Counted from the stretch's first letter, positions 1 through 8,820 are shown. The stretch: 64,000 nt of DNA from Psychromonas marina (GCF_030161115.1 NZ_BSPQ01000002.1:1-64000); one strand, 5' to 3'. Made by a program: numbers and translations. The notes: generated by a model from the letters alone, not told the origin.

Positions 1-18
1 TCGGCGACTTAACGCCGA
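1..18. repeat. Short inverted repeat at the window edge
   Basis: A perfect 6-bp inverted repeat (TCGGCG / CGCCGA) separated by 6 nt lies 22 nt beyond the premature stop of aapQ. It may belong to whatever interrupts that gene, for example an insertion-sequence end or an attC-like site, but the left flank is outside the window and no assignment is possible. Confidence 0.3.
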
Positions 19-40
19 TTAACTATGAAAATTTACAAAG

Positions 41-286
41 TCAGGTGTCCGGTTGGACTTGACCAGAATATAATGTTTGGCTAATACCAAAACCAGCAAT
101 ATTATCTAAAAAGGCAAAACCGGTTGTAATACCGCGTTTTTCAACATTTTCGAACATATTGTTGGTGAAGTAATAGGCAAGGAAAACCACAAATAATAAC
201 GCCGCAACTTGATAGATTATTGCGCGATTTTGTGGATTATTTAAAAAACCATTACTAGTGGGCTCAGGGAGTTTAGTTTTATTCAT
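41..286 (-). pseudogene. aapQ: Truncated AapQ-like amino-acid ABC transporter permease
   Basis: The 81-residue product matches the start of AapQ/BztB permeases: a short cytoplasmic N-terminus, one hydrophobic segment at about residues 24-41, then the family-typical RGI..GF.FL..IAGFGISQTL stretch. Family members are about 390 residues and carry the binding-protein-dependent transport domain, all of which is missing. The similarity ends at about residue 72, and an unrelated tail of about nine residues leads to a TGA stop. Neither other frame resumes recognisable AapQ sequence before position 1. The gene lies 71 nt downstream of aapJ on the same strand, the normal aapJ-aapQ order. A partial permease of this size should not transport anything. 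Disruption by an insertion or rearrangement is inferred; a sequencing error is possible but less likely because no frame continues the family. Confidence 0.75.
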
Positions 287-310
287 AATCTGGCCTAGAG
301 AGGAGTAAAA

Positions 311-333
311 TATAAAAGGGGGCAGTGCCCCCT
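311..333 (-). terminator. Stem-loop terminator/attenuator between aapJ and aapQ
   Basis: On the minus strand a 7-bp GC-rich stem (AGGGGGC / GCCCCCT) with a 3-nt loop is followed by TTTTATA. It sits right after the aapJ stop. Hairpins in this position commonly lower expression of the permease relative to the abundant periplasmic binding protein. Confidence 0.75.
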
Positions 334-357
334 AGGTATCAAAAGTGAATAAAGAGA

Positions 358-1371
358 TTAACGAACTGGCATTGAGTACATCAAGCCGCCTTTGTTCCAC
401 AGGTTATTCAAACCACGATCAATCGCAAGTGGTGAGTCTTTACCTACGTGTTTATCAAATGATTCACCGTAGTTACCTACATTTTTAACAATCTTATAAG
501 CCCAGTCTGATTTTAGACCTAAGTTTTCGCCCGCAGTGCCAGACGTACCTAGCAGACGTTTAATACTTGGGTTTTCAGATTTCATCATCGCATCAACGTT
601 AGCTTGTGTTACACCTAGCTCTTCAGCTTCAAGTGTTGCAAACATTGTCCATTTAACGATATTAAACCAAACATCATCACCTTGACGTACAACAGGACCT
701 AGTGGTTCTTTAGAGATGATTTCTGGTAAAACGATGGTTGATGATGGATCATCCATTTTTTGTCTTAAACCATATAATTGTGATGCATCAGAGGTAACAG
801 CGTCACAACGACCTTTTTTGAAACCATCGATAGTTTGACCCGATGTATCATAAGTAACACCTTTATACTCCATCTTATTGGCTTTGAAGTAATCTGTTAG
901 GTTAAGCTCTGACGTGGTACCTGCTTGAATACAGAATGTAGCACCGTCTAGCTCTTTCGCTGAAGTTACGCCTAGCTCTTTCGTGACTAGAAAGCCTTGA
1001 CCGTCATAATAGTTAACACCAGCAAAATTAAGTCCTAATGAAGTATCGCGCGTTGCTGTCCATGTTGTTGTACGAGAAAGCACATCAACTTCACCACTTT
1101 GTAATGCAGTAAAACGCTCTTTTGCTGTTAGCGGGATATATTTAACTTTATCTGCATCGCCCAATACGGCACTGGCAACGGCACGACATAGATCCACATC
1201 AAGACCTTTCCAAACACCTTTCGAATCTGTTGCAGAGAAACCTGGAATACCAGTAGAAACACCACAGTTTAATGTGCCTTTCTTAACTACATCTTCTAAA
1301 GTTCCTGCTGATGCAAGATTTGGTACTATGGCTGTTACTCCAAGTAGCAATGCAATTTTTGTTAGTTTCAT
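358..1371 (-). CDS. aapJ: Amino-acid ABC transporter periplasmic binding protein AapJ
   Basis: This is a solute-binding protein of the general L-amino-acid (AapJQMP/BztABCD) uptake system and acts in the periplasm. Residues 1-22 form a Sec signal peptide ending in ASA. The mature protein is a family 3 binding protein (SBP_bac_3): it has the typical entry VVKKGTLNCGVS at about 28-39, then WKGLDVDLCRAVA and LQSGEVDVLSRTTTWT. Its length of 337 residues is normal for AapJ. The start is supported by AAGGAA upstream of the ATG. It is the first gene of a minus-strand unit whose next gene, aapQ, is broken, so in this strain the protein may have no cognate permease unless aapQMP exists elsewhere. Confidence 0.93.
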   Translation of the reverse strand: MKLTKIALLLGVTAIVPNLASAGTLEDVVKKGTLNCGVSTGIPGFSATDSKGVWKGLDVDLCRAVASAVLGDADKVKYIPLTAKERFTALQSGEVDVLSRTTTWTATRDTSLGLNFAGVNYYDGQGFLVTKELGVTSAKELDGATFCIQAGTTSELNLTDYFKANKMEYKGVTYDTSGQTIDGFKKGRCDAVTSDASQLYGLRQKMDDPSSTIVLPEIISKEPLGPVVRQGDDVWFNIVKWTMFATLEAEELGVTQANVDAMMKSENPSIKRLLGTSGTAGENLGLKSDWAYKIVKNVGNYGESFDKHVGKDSPLAIDRGLNNLWNKGGLMYSMPVR

Positions 1372-1705
1372 TAAATGTTCCTTATTTAAATTTTCTTTTA
1401 ATTCATGAGGTTATTTACATAGTGTTACGATACTTTCTAGTAAGATATTGCTTACTGTTTCAACATGATAAGCATAGATAAATATTAAAGGAATGCGCAG
1501 AAGTGCGTAGTTTGTGATTGGATTGTTGAAGTTTGTCACAAAAAATTAGAGTAATTTCAGTGATTTGTTGTTTCAGTCTTATTTTTTCAAAAGAGTTTTG
1601 TTGCCAAATTGTTACGCAATTGTTGCTTTCTGGCTTGATATATAAGAAGAAAAAGTAATTAGGACGGTTTGCATTTGTAGTGCAAAACCGTCCTTTTTTG
1701 TGCTT
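1372..1705. other. 334-nt intergenic region upstream of aapJ
   Basis: The stretch separates aapJ from batD. It holds the batD-distal hairpin (1660-1697) and must contain the aapJ promoter, which I cannot place confidently. No small ORF with a good ribosome-binding site is visible. Confidence 0.5.
1660..1697 (-). terminator. Terminator hairpin downstream of batD
   Basis: A 12-bp stem with one bulged base (GGACGGTTTGCA pairing with TGCAAAACCGTCC) lies just after the batD stop. The clearest T-run is on the plus strand (1692-1697). On the minus strand the stem is followed by TAATTACTTTTT, so termination of the bat operon is plausible but weaker in that direction. Confidence 0.65.
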
Positions 1706-3382
1706 TTATGGGTTTAAATTCATTGGATCTTGAGTTGTTTTATTCGTTTTTGTAGTCTCATGTTTTTGTATTAACATCGCTAATTTTTGAGCATCCCAGT
1801 GCTGGCTAGGATCACTACAACACACTTGTAACCATTGAATTTCATCTTTTAACTGTTGTTTATTGTCTTGGTCAAGTGCTGTTTTATCCGCAAATTCACT
1901 GACACTTTTGATCATCGGAAACTGCTGTTGTGCGAAGCTTAATAGGGCGCTGTAAGTTGCTGTTGCACTGTTTTTATTAAAACTATTTTGTAGCGTTAAA
2001 TAATGATGATTCAGTGGAGCAACTTTAAGCGTTTGTTGTTTTTGGTTATTTGCTTGTAAACGTCTGAATGAAAGGTGATACAAAACCATCAATAACATAA
2101 TGAAAAGCAATACTGCGACAGCGAGTTGCCAGTAGATAAGTGCACTATCATCAACAATAATGGTTGGTTGAGCCTGCTGATTGCTAGATTGTTGTATTGG
2201 AGTAATAGCAGCTTGTTTATCTGCGGGTAAGATAGTTAGCGTTTGTGCTGGTAAGGTGGCGGTCTCCTGCTGATTAGTTTGGCTGTTAAACCAGTTAAGT
2301 GTTATCTCTGGCAGTATTAGATCACCTTCAGTATCAGCAATAATCGCGTGGCGAATAGTACGCACTGCATAAGTAAGCCCATTTGCTTGCCCCTCATCTA
2401 ACTGGTCTTGATCTGGATAAACACGCAATGATTTAGGATAGTTTAGCTTGATATTCGGCAGCTTATCTTTATCGATAGAAGCAATCTGCAGGGTAATACT
2501 ACGTGTAATAGGTTCTCCGACTTTATAGCTTTGTGCGCTTAGGTCATTATCTTCAAGCAAACGTAAGTCATCACTGACTAGCCACTCTCCTTGGTAATCC
2601 TCCGGTTTTGCTTTGACATTGATACTTAAACGCTCGCCACGCACATTAATAGGGTCAGCAATCACTTTGTTTTGCCACTCGCTGACAGCAACTACTTTAC
2701 GTAACGTGCCGGTGAGTAATGGTGAGTCGATATCAAAGGTTCCTGCGGTTGTCGGTATGATTTTGTATTGGCGGGTGATGGTATTGTAGCGAATGCCATT
2801 ACGCACCGTTTGGTTATTGTTATCTTCACCAAACACTGATACCTCTGCACCTTCAAGTTGAGGCGCAGCTAAGTCTAGTTGGTTGCTGTTTTTAGAAATG
2901 TATAACTTAGTCGTTAAAATGAAGGATTGACCAATATAAACGTCCTGTTTATCGATGCTATTTTCCATAAATACGATGCGCTGTTGTTCAGCACTTAGTG
3001 GCATTTGCGCCGCTTCAACGACATTGATATCGATTGCTTGTGTGCTTAGATCGCCAATTTTTAGTGAGGGAATGGTTAATTTTCCTAGCTCCCTGGCTTG
3101 TAATCTTACTTGCCATGTCGTCTGCTGGCTAAAGTCACCATTAATATATTCACTACGTTTACTTTGCGATGGGCGGTAAACGGTAAAAGATTGCTCTAAT
3201 GGGCGTGTATCAAGTTGATAATCATCGTCACTATCATTAACGCTGATGGTAAGAATAAACAAGTCACCTTTGACAACTTGGTTATCACTCACCGTCGCGC
3301 TGACTTGTGGTGCTGCGAAGAGGGGGAAACTAGTTAATAATGTGATTAACAGTAGTCCTAAAAGAGAGAATTTAGATTTCAT
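1706..3382 (-). CDS. batD: BatD-family protein (last gene of the Bat operon)
   Basis: A 558-residue membrane-anchored periplasmic protein of the BatD ('oxygen tolerance') family. It has a signal peptide (residues 1-23, ending PLFA), a large beta-rich periplasmic region with repeated immunoglobulin-like segments, one transmembrane helix at about 412-437 and a cytoplasmic C-terminal tail. In Bacteroides and Leptospira, Bat proteins are linked to aerobic or oxidative stress survival, but the biochemical role is unknown. It closes the moxR-DUF58-DUF4381-batA-batB/C-batD operon: its ATG shares a base with the stop of the preceding gene, so translation is probably coupled. Length and topology are normal for the family. 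Confidence 0.85.
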   Translation of the reverse strand: MKSKFSLLGLLLITLLTSFPLFAAPQVSATVSDNQVVKGDLFILTISVNDSDDDYQLDTRPLEQSFTVYRPSQSKRSEYINGDFSQQTTWQVRLQARELGKLTIPSLKIGDLSTQAIDINVVEAAQMPLSAEQQRIVFMENSIDKQDVYIGQSFILTTKLYISKNSNQLDLAAPQLEGAEVSVFGEDNNNQTVRNGIRYNTITRQYKIIPTTAGTFDIDSPLLTGTLRKVVAVSEWQNKVIADPINVRGERLSINVKAKPEDYQGEWLVSDDLRLLEDNDLSAQSYKVGEPITRSITLQIASIDKDKLPNIKLNYPKSLRVYPDQDQLDEGQANGLTYAVRTIRHAIIADTEGDLILPEITLNWFNSQTNQQETATLPAQTLTILPADKQAAITPIQQSSNQQAQPTIIVDDSALIYWQLAVAVLLFIMLLMVLYHLSFRRLQANNQKQQTLKVAPLNHHYLTLQNSFNKNSATATYSALLSFAQQQFPMIKSVSEFADKTALDQDNKQQLKDEIQWLQVCCSDPSQHWDAQKLAMLIQKHETTKTNKTTQDPMNLNP

Positions 3383-5268
3383 TACCAGATAGCTCCGTTG
3401 CTTGGTTGTTGCTGAACAGGTTGAGATTTCGCACGCTTTTGATACTCAACTTGCATCTTACGGCGTAATAAAATAGAAGGATCATCTGGCATGTTTTTCA
3501 GCCAGTTAGGTAATTCCTCTAACTCTTGATTAACTGCTTGATCGGTTTCTGTAAGCTGTGCAGCCTGTTGTTCAGTTGATTGATCTTCTATAGGTTCTGA
3601 TTGTGATTCAGCCTGAGCTTGCTGTTCTTCGCTTTGCTGCTGCTCAGATTCAGATTCCTGCGATTGTTGATCTTCACTTTGTTGCTGTTCAGATTCAGAC
3701 TCCTGAGATTGTTGATCTTCACTTTGTTGCTGCTCAGATTCTGAATCCTGGGATTGCTGATCGTCACTTTTCTGTTCAGAGTCAGACTCCTGCGACTGTT
3801 GATCTTCGCTCTGCTGTTGATCCTGCTGTGAATCTTGTTCATTGCTTTGATCATTTTTCTGATCTTGTTGCTCCTGCTCCTGTTGTTCTTTGAGTTGCTC
3901 AAGCAGTGTTTTATTTTGTTGCGCTTGCTGCAGATTTGGATCAATTGTTAATGCCTTATCATAAGCCTCAATCGCTTTGTCTAGTTGCTGTAATTGCGCA
4001 TAACTATTGCCTTGATTATAAAAGGCACTGGCGTTCTCTGGTTGTTGACTTACCGCTTCGGTAAACGCGCTTAAAGCCTGTTCATATTGCTTATCTTTAT
4101 ACAGTGCACTGCCTTGTTCTAGCGGGGTAGTATAAAATTCACTGGCACTTTGATAATCCTCACTCTGGTAGGCTTTATAACCATTTTGTTGGTCATTGTT
4201 CCAAATTGAGCTTTCCGACGCTTCTAAAGTGGGGCTAGTAAAAGGGATTGAAATGACGAGCAGTAGGGCAAAAAAAGTCCCTTTTCTAAACAATAATAAA
4301 AACAGCGGTAACAATAAAAAGCTCATCCAATAACCATCATCAATAGCAAACTGATCCGCACCCGCTTGTTCAGATTCATTTTTACGCGTCTGCTGATCAT
4401 CAAAGAAGCTGCCGAGTTGTTCTATATCGCTGCTATTGGTACGACTGGTTAGGTATAAACCCTCTCCAGCGCGGCTAAGATCATAAAGCGGTTTGGCATC
4501 GAGTTTGGGTACAATTATTTCGCCATTATCACTTTTTAGTAACGAGCCATCGGAAAGTTGTATCGGTGCGCCTTGTTCGGTTGCTACGGCTAAAACAGAA
4601 ACTACCCAATTTGTCCCCTTTAATTTGTCTATCATCTGTTGCGATTGTTGCGGGGCTATATTGTCGCTGATGAAGACGATATGTCCTTGGTTATAACCCG
4701 CGTTTTGTAACAACTCAATCGCTTTATCTAAGGCCAGATCTGCACGTGAACCACGTACGGGCATAATATCCGGTGAAAGGCTCGGTATATGATTAATAAT
4801 GGCATTACCATCTCGGGTGAGTGGGGTGACAGTAAACGCATCACCGGCATAAGCAATCAGTGCTTTTTCACCTTCACTCCAATGCTTCACAAGATCAATG
4901 GCTTTAAACCTTGCTTGTGATAGGCGATTGGGTTTGATATCGGTGGCAAACATTGAATAGCTGAGATCAAAAGCGATAACCTGTGCTTTCTCCATCTCAT
5001 ATACGGGCATGTCGATGCTACGCCAAGTGGGTCCTGCTAGTGCGATACAAGCAATGGCCGCCATTAAACTAAACGTAAATTGCCGCTTGCCGTTTTGTGC
5101 TCCTTTACTGACGATGTTGCCGCTGAGGTGAGGGGCGATCAAGCTTTGTTGGTTGCTGCTGCTATTTTTCTTATAACGCAATAGGGATAATACAATTACT
5201 ACGATAAGCCCTAATAACCAAATAGGGCGTAAAAATTCGAATGGCATAATGGATATTTCAGGCAGCAT
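3382..5268 (-). CDS. batB: BatB/BatC-type VWA-TPR membrane protein with Q/E/S-rich repeat tail
   Basis: The 628-residue protein joins two functions often encoded separately (BatB and BatC). Two membrane helices (about 13-30 and 64-80) precede a von Willebrand A domain with an intact MIDAS start (D101, S103, S105 in DLSYS). Two further hydrophobic segments follow at about 310-350, then TPR units at about 390-460. The C-terminus (about 465-600) is a low-complexity Gln/Ser/Glu/Asp tract containing near-perfect 15-residue repeats. The start at 5268 has a purine-rich AGGGGGC site just upstream, better than the internal Met eight codons on. It overlaps batA by 11 nt and touches batD, so translational coupling is likely. 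The exact molecular partner is unknown. Confidence 0.85.
   Translation of the reverse strand: MLPEISIMPFEFLRPIWLLGLIVVIVLSLLRYKKNSSSNQQSLIAPHLSGNIVSKGAQNGKRQFTFSLMAAIACIALAGPTWRSIDMPVYEMEKAQVIAFDLSYSMFATDIKPNRLSQARFKAIDLVKHWSEGEKALIAYAGDAFTVTPLTRDGNAIINHIPSLSPDIMPVRGSRADLALDKAIELLQNAGYNQGHIVFISDNIAPQQSQQMIDKLKGTNWVVSVLAVATEQGAPIQLSDGSLLKSDNGEIIVPKLDAKPLYDLSRAGEGLYLTSRTNSSDIEQLGSFFDDQQTRKNESEQAGADQFAIDDGYWMSFLLLPLFLLLFRKGTFFALLLVISIPFTSPTLEASESSIWNNDQQNGYKAYQSEDYQSASEFYTTPLEQGSALYKDKQYEQALSAFTEAVSQQPENASAFYNQGNSYAQLQQLDKAIEAYDKALTIDPNLQQAQQNKTLLEQLKEQQEQEQQDQKNDQSNEQDSQQDQQQSEDQQSQESDSEQKSDDQQSQDSESEQQQSEDQQSQESESEQQQSEDQQSQESESEQQQSEEQQAQAESQSEPIEDQSTEQQAAQLTETDQAVNQELEELPNWLKNMPDDPSILLRRKMQVEYQKRAKSQPVQQQPSNGAIW
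3610..3830 (-). repeat. 45-bp minisatellite inside batB
   Basis: The region encoding the acidic Gln/Ser/Glu tail consists of about four to five imperfect tandem copies of a 45-bp unit. Between about 3669 and 3760 two copies are almost identical. The unit is a multiple of three, so copy-number change would lengthen or shorten the tail by 15 residues without shifting the frame. Confidence 0.8.
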
Positions 5269-6241
5269 AACGCCCCCTTAGTTTTAAATAGAATGCAAAA
5301 ATAAGTAGGATTAATGTGGCTAATGAAAGTGGCCAATAGAAGAGATTCTTCTCAGGACGGAACTCTAAAAAATCACTTTCAATCGGCTCTAAGTTATTTA
5401 ATTGCTGATAGATAGCTTGTAACTCATCTTGATTTCTAGCTCGGAAGTATTGCCCTCCGGTGAGTTTAGCAATTTCAGTTAATGCTTTCTCATCGAGTTC
5501 AGCCGAAGGATTAACGCGTTGCGTACCAAAAAAGTTTTTACGTAACATCACATCGGCACCAATACCGACGGTATAGATGGTGATATTGTTTTTAGCGGCT
5601 TGTTTAGCTGCTTGTATTGGGTCAATCACGCCTGCGGTATTTGCTCCATCGGTGAGTAGAATCAGCACGCGTTGTTCATTTTTATTTTCTACAAAACGTT
5701 TAATCGCCAAACCAATTGATTCGCCAATCGCTGTTTGTCTGCCCACTAATCCAAGCTCTGTTTCTTCCACCATCTGTTTGATGGTATTTAAATCAAAGGT
5801 AAGGGGCGTTTGAAGGTATGCGTGATCCGCAAATAAAATTAGCCCTAATCGATCCCCATGACGTAGCTCAATAAAATCATTAAGTAGGTTTTTAACCAAG
5901 GTTAACCGATCAACGGTTTTGCCATTCAGCGGCATGTCCACTTCCTGCATACTGCCTGAGAGATCTAATGCGACAATCATATCGCGGCTCTCCTGTTGCA
6001 AGCGAATCGGCTCACCAAACCAGATTGGTTTAGCAAGTGCGCAAAGCAGTAAACACCAAACTAGCCAAGGAATCATGGCGCTTAAGTAGCTGTTTTGTGT
6101 TTCTGATTGCTGCTCACTGATTCCCTGGGCCAGTGGGATCCATACCTGGGTATAGCTACGCTTTTGTGCTTTGAGAAAATAACGTGCTAATAGGGGTAAA
6201 GGTAATAGCAGGAACATCCAAAGATAGGTAAATTCAAACAT
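5258..6241 (-). CDS. batA: BatA-type VWA-domain membrane protein
   Basis: A 327-residue protein with the N-terminal BatA membrane module (helices at about 7-22 and 56-74), a von Willebrand A domain at about 85-275 and a C-terminal helix near 302-320. The metal-ion-dependent adhesion site looks complete: D93, S95 and S97 in DLSGS, the Thr of QTPLTFD, and the Asp of LLTDGANT. VWA domains of this type bind protein partners through a divalent metal. The gene overlaps both neighbours (8 nt upstream, 11 nt downstream), placing it firmly in the MoxR/Bat operon. The usual pairing is that a MoxR AAA+ ATPase remodels or activates a VWA protein; which of the two VWA proteins here is the client is unknown. 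Confidence 0.88.
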   Translation of the reverse strand: MFEFTYLWMFLLLPLPLLARYFLKAQKRSYTQVWIPLAQGISEQQSETQNSYLSAMIPWLVWCLLLCALAKPIWFGEPIRLQQESRDMIVALDLSGSMQEVDMPLNGKTVDRLTLVKNLLNDFIELRHGDRLGLILFADHAYLQTPLTFDLNTIKQMVEETELGLVGRQTAIGESIGLAIKRFVENKNEQRVLILLTDGANTAGVIDPIQAAKQAAKNNITIYTVGIGADVMLRKNFFGTQRVNPSAELDEKALTEIAKLTGGQYFRARNQDELQAIYQQLNNLEPIESDFLEFRPEKNLFYWPLSLATLILLIFAFYLKLRGRYAA

Positions 6242-6719
6242 CTTTTTGTGCCTTTTTAATCTGTTTCGGCAATGTGCTTATCCACTTTTTAGCGTCAATG
6301 AAATCAGTTTCACTGGCCGGTTGGTTAGCGTTTTGATAGAGACGCTTGATAAACGCTTGCTTGCTGTCGAAAAGTGTCACATCACTGTGTTTTTGTAAAA
6401 AATCAAACCACGCTTCACCGTGCAATGAAGCGACATCACTGCGTGGAAAGTAGGTCAGTGCACAGCCTTTAAGAAGTTGATTCAAGCTGATGAAATCAAT
6501 CTGTTGTTGCTTGAGTTGTGCAAGTTTAAGCAGATGAGACTGTTTGATTTTTTGTTGCTGATGATATTTTTTTAAAAAATAATAGCTAACACCAAGCACA
6601 ATTATCGTCACACATAAAAGCAGCCAATAGATCGGTGCGGGTGGAAACCAACTTGGGGTTGATGGTCCGATAATATCGTTAAGCTGTGCAAGCGGATCTT
6701 GATTAGCGAGCGGGGACAT
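6234..6719 (-). CDS. DUF4381 domain protein of the MoxR/Bat operon
   Basis: A 161-residue single-pass membrane protein with a helix at about 28-46 (PAPIYWLLL... onward) followed by a basic, helical cytoplasmic domain. The N-terminal DPLAQLNDI..P...WFPPAP signature is that of DUF4381, a family found almost exclusively between the DUF58 and batA genes of MoxR operons. No catalytic residues are evident. It overlaps DUF58 by 17 nt and batA by 8 nt, so it is very probably translated as part of the same complex-forming set. Confidence 0.8.
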   Translation of the reverse strand: MSPLANQDPLAQLNDIIGPSTPSWFPPAPIYWLLLCVTIIVLGVSYYFLKKYHQQQKIKQSHLLKLAQLKQQQIDFISLNQLLKGCALTYFPRSDVASLHGEAWFDFLQKHSDVTLFDSKQAFIKRLYQNANQPASETDFIDAKKWISTLPKQIKKAQKDV

Positions 6720-7635
6720 GAAATTGCTCCATTAATGGCATTGATGCACATACTTTATAGAGGGGGATACCCTGCTTAATAAAAGTGTTATCTATTTTTT
6801 GTTGGCGAAGTGTGGCTGCATCTTGATAGTCTGCGGCGCCTCCTGCTCTGAAATAACCGCTCCCCTGTAAACTATTTACTTGCAGCTGTGCTTTCAATGC
6901 ATTCTTGGGTAAATGTTGCTCTAGCGGATCACTCACCTGCCATGCGTTTATTTGATTATGGCGGTTAATCAGGGTCAATAACTTCTGGCAACTTTCATCT
7001 AATTGCGAAAAGTCACTGATCAGATGAATCTGACTACCTGTCTGCACTAAGCGTGATAAACGTTTAAGTTGAAGTAATAAAGATTGTTCATTATTACTGC
7101 TTTTAAAGGGCTGTTTCATACACAGTTGTTGGCTTTGGTGCAAAAAACGCATCAGTCCTTTACTGCGACCACGTGGTTTTAGTTCGCTGACTTGTTGCTG
7201 ATTAAAAATGATGCCGCCGAGACGATCGCCACGTTGTTTGGCTTGCCAACTTAATAATGAAGCAAGGTGACAGGCTTGCACCGATTTAAACACAAACTGG
7301 CTCCCAAAAATCATGCTGTCAGAAAGGTCTAACAGAATAAATACAGGGCGTTCTTTCTCTTCATGAAAAAGTTTAGTGTGTGCTTTACCGGTGCGGGCTG
7401 TGACCGACCAATCGATGGTGCGTACATCATCACCCGCTTGGTAATGACGTACTTCAGCAAACTCCATACCACGGCCTTTAATTTTTGCCAGGTAATTACC
7501 CGCCAACTGTTGATAGGCGGCTTTAGCGGTCGGTTGAAGTTGCAACTTCTCTTGCTGCTTATAACTAAGCAGCTCGTTCAGGTGCACATCTACCCCGGTT
7601 TGATAGGGGGTATTATCAAATAGTGCGATACTCAT
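6703..7635 (-). CDS. DUF58 domain protein
   Basis: A 310-residue soluble DUF58 protein. The diagnostic motif GRGMEFAEVRHYQAGDD is followed by VRTIDWSVTART and then by HEEKERPVFILLDLSDSM, a degenerate VWA-like core with a DLSDS MIDAS-type sequence. Proteins of this family almost always sit next to a MoxR ATPase and are thought to be adaptor or client proteins. It lies 27 nt downstream of moxR and overlaps the DUF4381 gene by 17 nt. No membrane segment is present, unlike the other members of the operon. Confidence 0.88.
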   Translation of the reverse strand: MSIALFDNTPYQTGVDVHLNELLSYKQQEKLQLQPTAKAAYQQLAGNYLAKIKGRGMEFAEVRHYQAGDDVRTIDWSVTARTGKAHTKLFHEEKERPVFILLDLSDSMIFGSQFVFKSVQACHLASLLSWQAKQRGDRLGGIIFNQQQVSELKPRGRSKGLMRFLHQSQQLCMKQPFKSSNNEQSLLLQLKRLSRLVQTGSQIHLISDFSQLDESCQKLLTLINRHNQINAWQVSDPLEQHLPKNALKAQLQVNSLQGSGYFRAGGAADYQDAATLRQQKIDNTFIKQGIPLYKVCASMPLMEQFHVPAR

Positions 7636-7662
7636 TAAGAAGACCTTGTTAAACAGAATTGA

Positions 7663-8622
7663 CTACGCAGGTAATGCCACTTGATTGATGATCTCTTTAA
7701 TAACACGGTTTGCGTTAATCCCTTGCGCTTCAGCCTCATAACTTAAGATAAGACGATGGCGTAATACCGGATATAGATTCTGAATAATATCATCGGGCAT
7801 TACATAATCTCGATTATCAAGCCAAGCGCGAGCTTTCGCGGTACGCATCAATGCTAATGTCGCACGTGGACTTGCTCCGTAGCTAATCCACTCTTTAAGC
7901 TGTGCACCATAACGTTCAGGTTGACGCGTAGCGATAATCAAATCAATTAAGTATTGCTCGAGATGTGGCGCAATATTGACTTTCATTATTTGTTCACGAA
8001 TCTCAAATATTTGTTCATTGAGTAGCGGTGTTACCTCTGCCACTTTCTGCTTTAAAATCTCTTTTTGATTAAGTGCTAAAATCTGTTTTTCTGTCTCAGC
8101 ATCGGGGTAATCAAGCTCTAAATGCATAATGAAACGGTCTAACTGTGCCTCTGGAAGTGGGTAGGTTCCCTCTTGCTCAAGCGGGTTTTGTGTTGCCATC
8201 ACTAAAAATAGCTCGGGTAATTTATAGGTCGTTTTACCAACGGTAATTTGATGCTCGGCCATCGCCTCTAATAGTGCAGATTGTACTTTAGCAGGGGCGC
8301 GGTTTATTTCGTCGGCTAATATCAGGTTATGGAATAGCGGCCCTTTTTCAAAAATAAATTCGCCCGTTTCTTGGCGGAAGATATCTGTACCAGTTAAATC
8401 AGAAGGCAATAAGTCGGGAGTGAACTGAATACGGTGGAAATCTCCTTCAATGCCATCGGAAAGTGCGTTGATGGCACGCGTTTTTGCCAAACCTGGGGGG
8501 CTTTCTACTAAAATATGTCCATCGGCTAATAAAGCAATTAATAAACCATCAACCAGTTCACTTTGGCCAAGAATCATTTTATTGAGATAGATGCGAAGCG
8601 CATCAAGCTGTTGTTTTGCCAT
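7663..8622 (-). CDS. MoxR-family AAA+ ATPase
   Basis: A 319-residue MoxR ATPase, normal length for the family. Walker A is SPPGLAKT (41-48), with Ser where most members have Gly, so the P-loop is slightly unusual but keeps the GxAKT core. Walker B with the following sensor region is ILADEINRAP (101-110), and ATQNPLEQEGTYPLPEAQLDRF is a MoxR hallmark. MoxR proteins act as chaperone-like ATPases on VWA partners encoded nearby. This is the first gene of a six-gene minus-strand operon running to batD. The operon promoter should lie in 8623-8820. Confidence 0.92.
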   Translation of the reverse strand: MAKQQLDALRIYLNKMILGQSELVDGLLIALLADGHILVESPPGLAKTRAINALSDGIEGDFHRIQFTPDLLPSDLTGTDIFRQETGEFIFEKGPLFHNLILADEINRAPAKVQSALLEAMAEHQITVGKTTYKLPELFLVMATQNPLEQEGTYPLPEAQLDRFIMHLELDYPDAETEKQILALNQKEILKQKVAEVTPLLNEQIFEIREQIMKVNIAPHLEQYLIDLIIATRQPERYGAQLKEWISYGASPRATLALMRTAKARAWLDNRDYVMPDDIIQNLYPVLRHRLILSYEAEAQGINANRVIKEIINQVALPA

Positions 8623-8820
8623 ATTATTATTCTTCTTAATATTTATTTTAACGTTAATGCTGAATGTTATTATTGAACAGTAACAGTCACTCTCATGTCA
8701 AGAAAGTTCCTTAAATTTGTTGCCTATACAAAAATTTATGATTTCAAGCATGTTTTTTTTTCATTCTATACGTATCATTAGGCATGATATTTTTATTTTA
8801 ACGATTAAAAGGAATATAAG

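Noticed and set aside
1-60. Integron attC site
   Set aside because: The inverted repeats do not show the GTTRRRY/RYYYAAC core pair within the visible sequence; an insertion-sequence end is at least as likely and neither can be shown.
3603-3893. Repeats considered as a CRISPR array
   Set aside because: The units are contiguous 45-bp coding repeats without unique spacers and keep one reading frame in batB.
3588-3944. 118-residue minus-strand frame rich in Asn/Arg/Lys
   Set aside because: It is the out-of-frame translation of the batB repeat tail; the batB frame has clear domains across the same bases.
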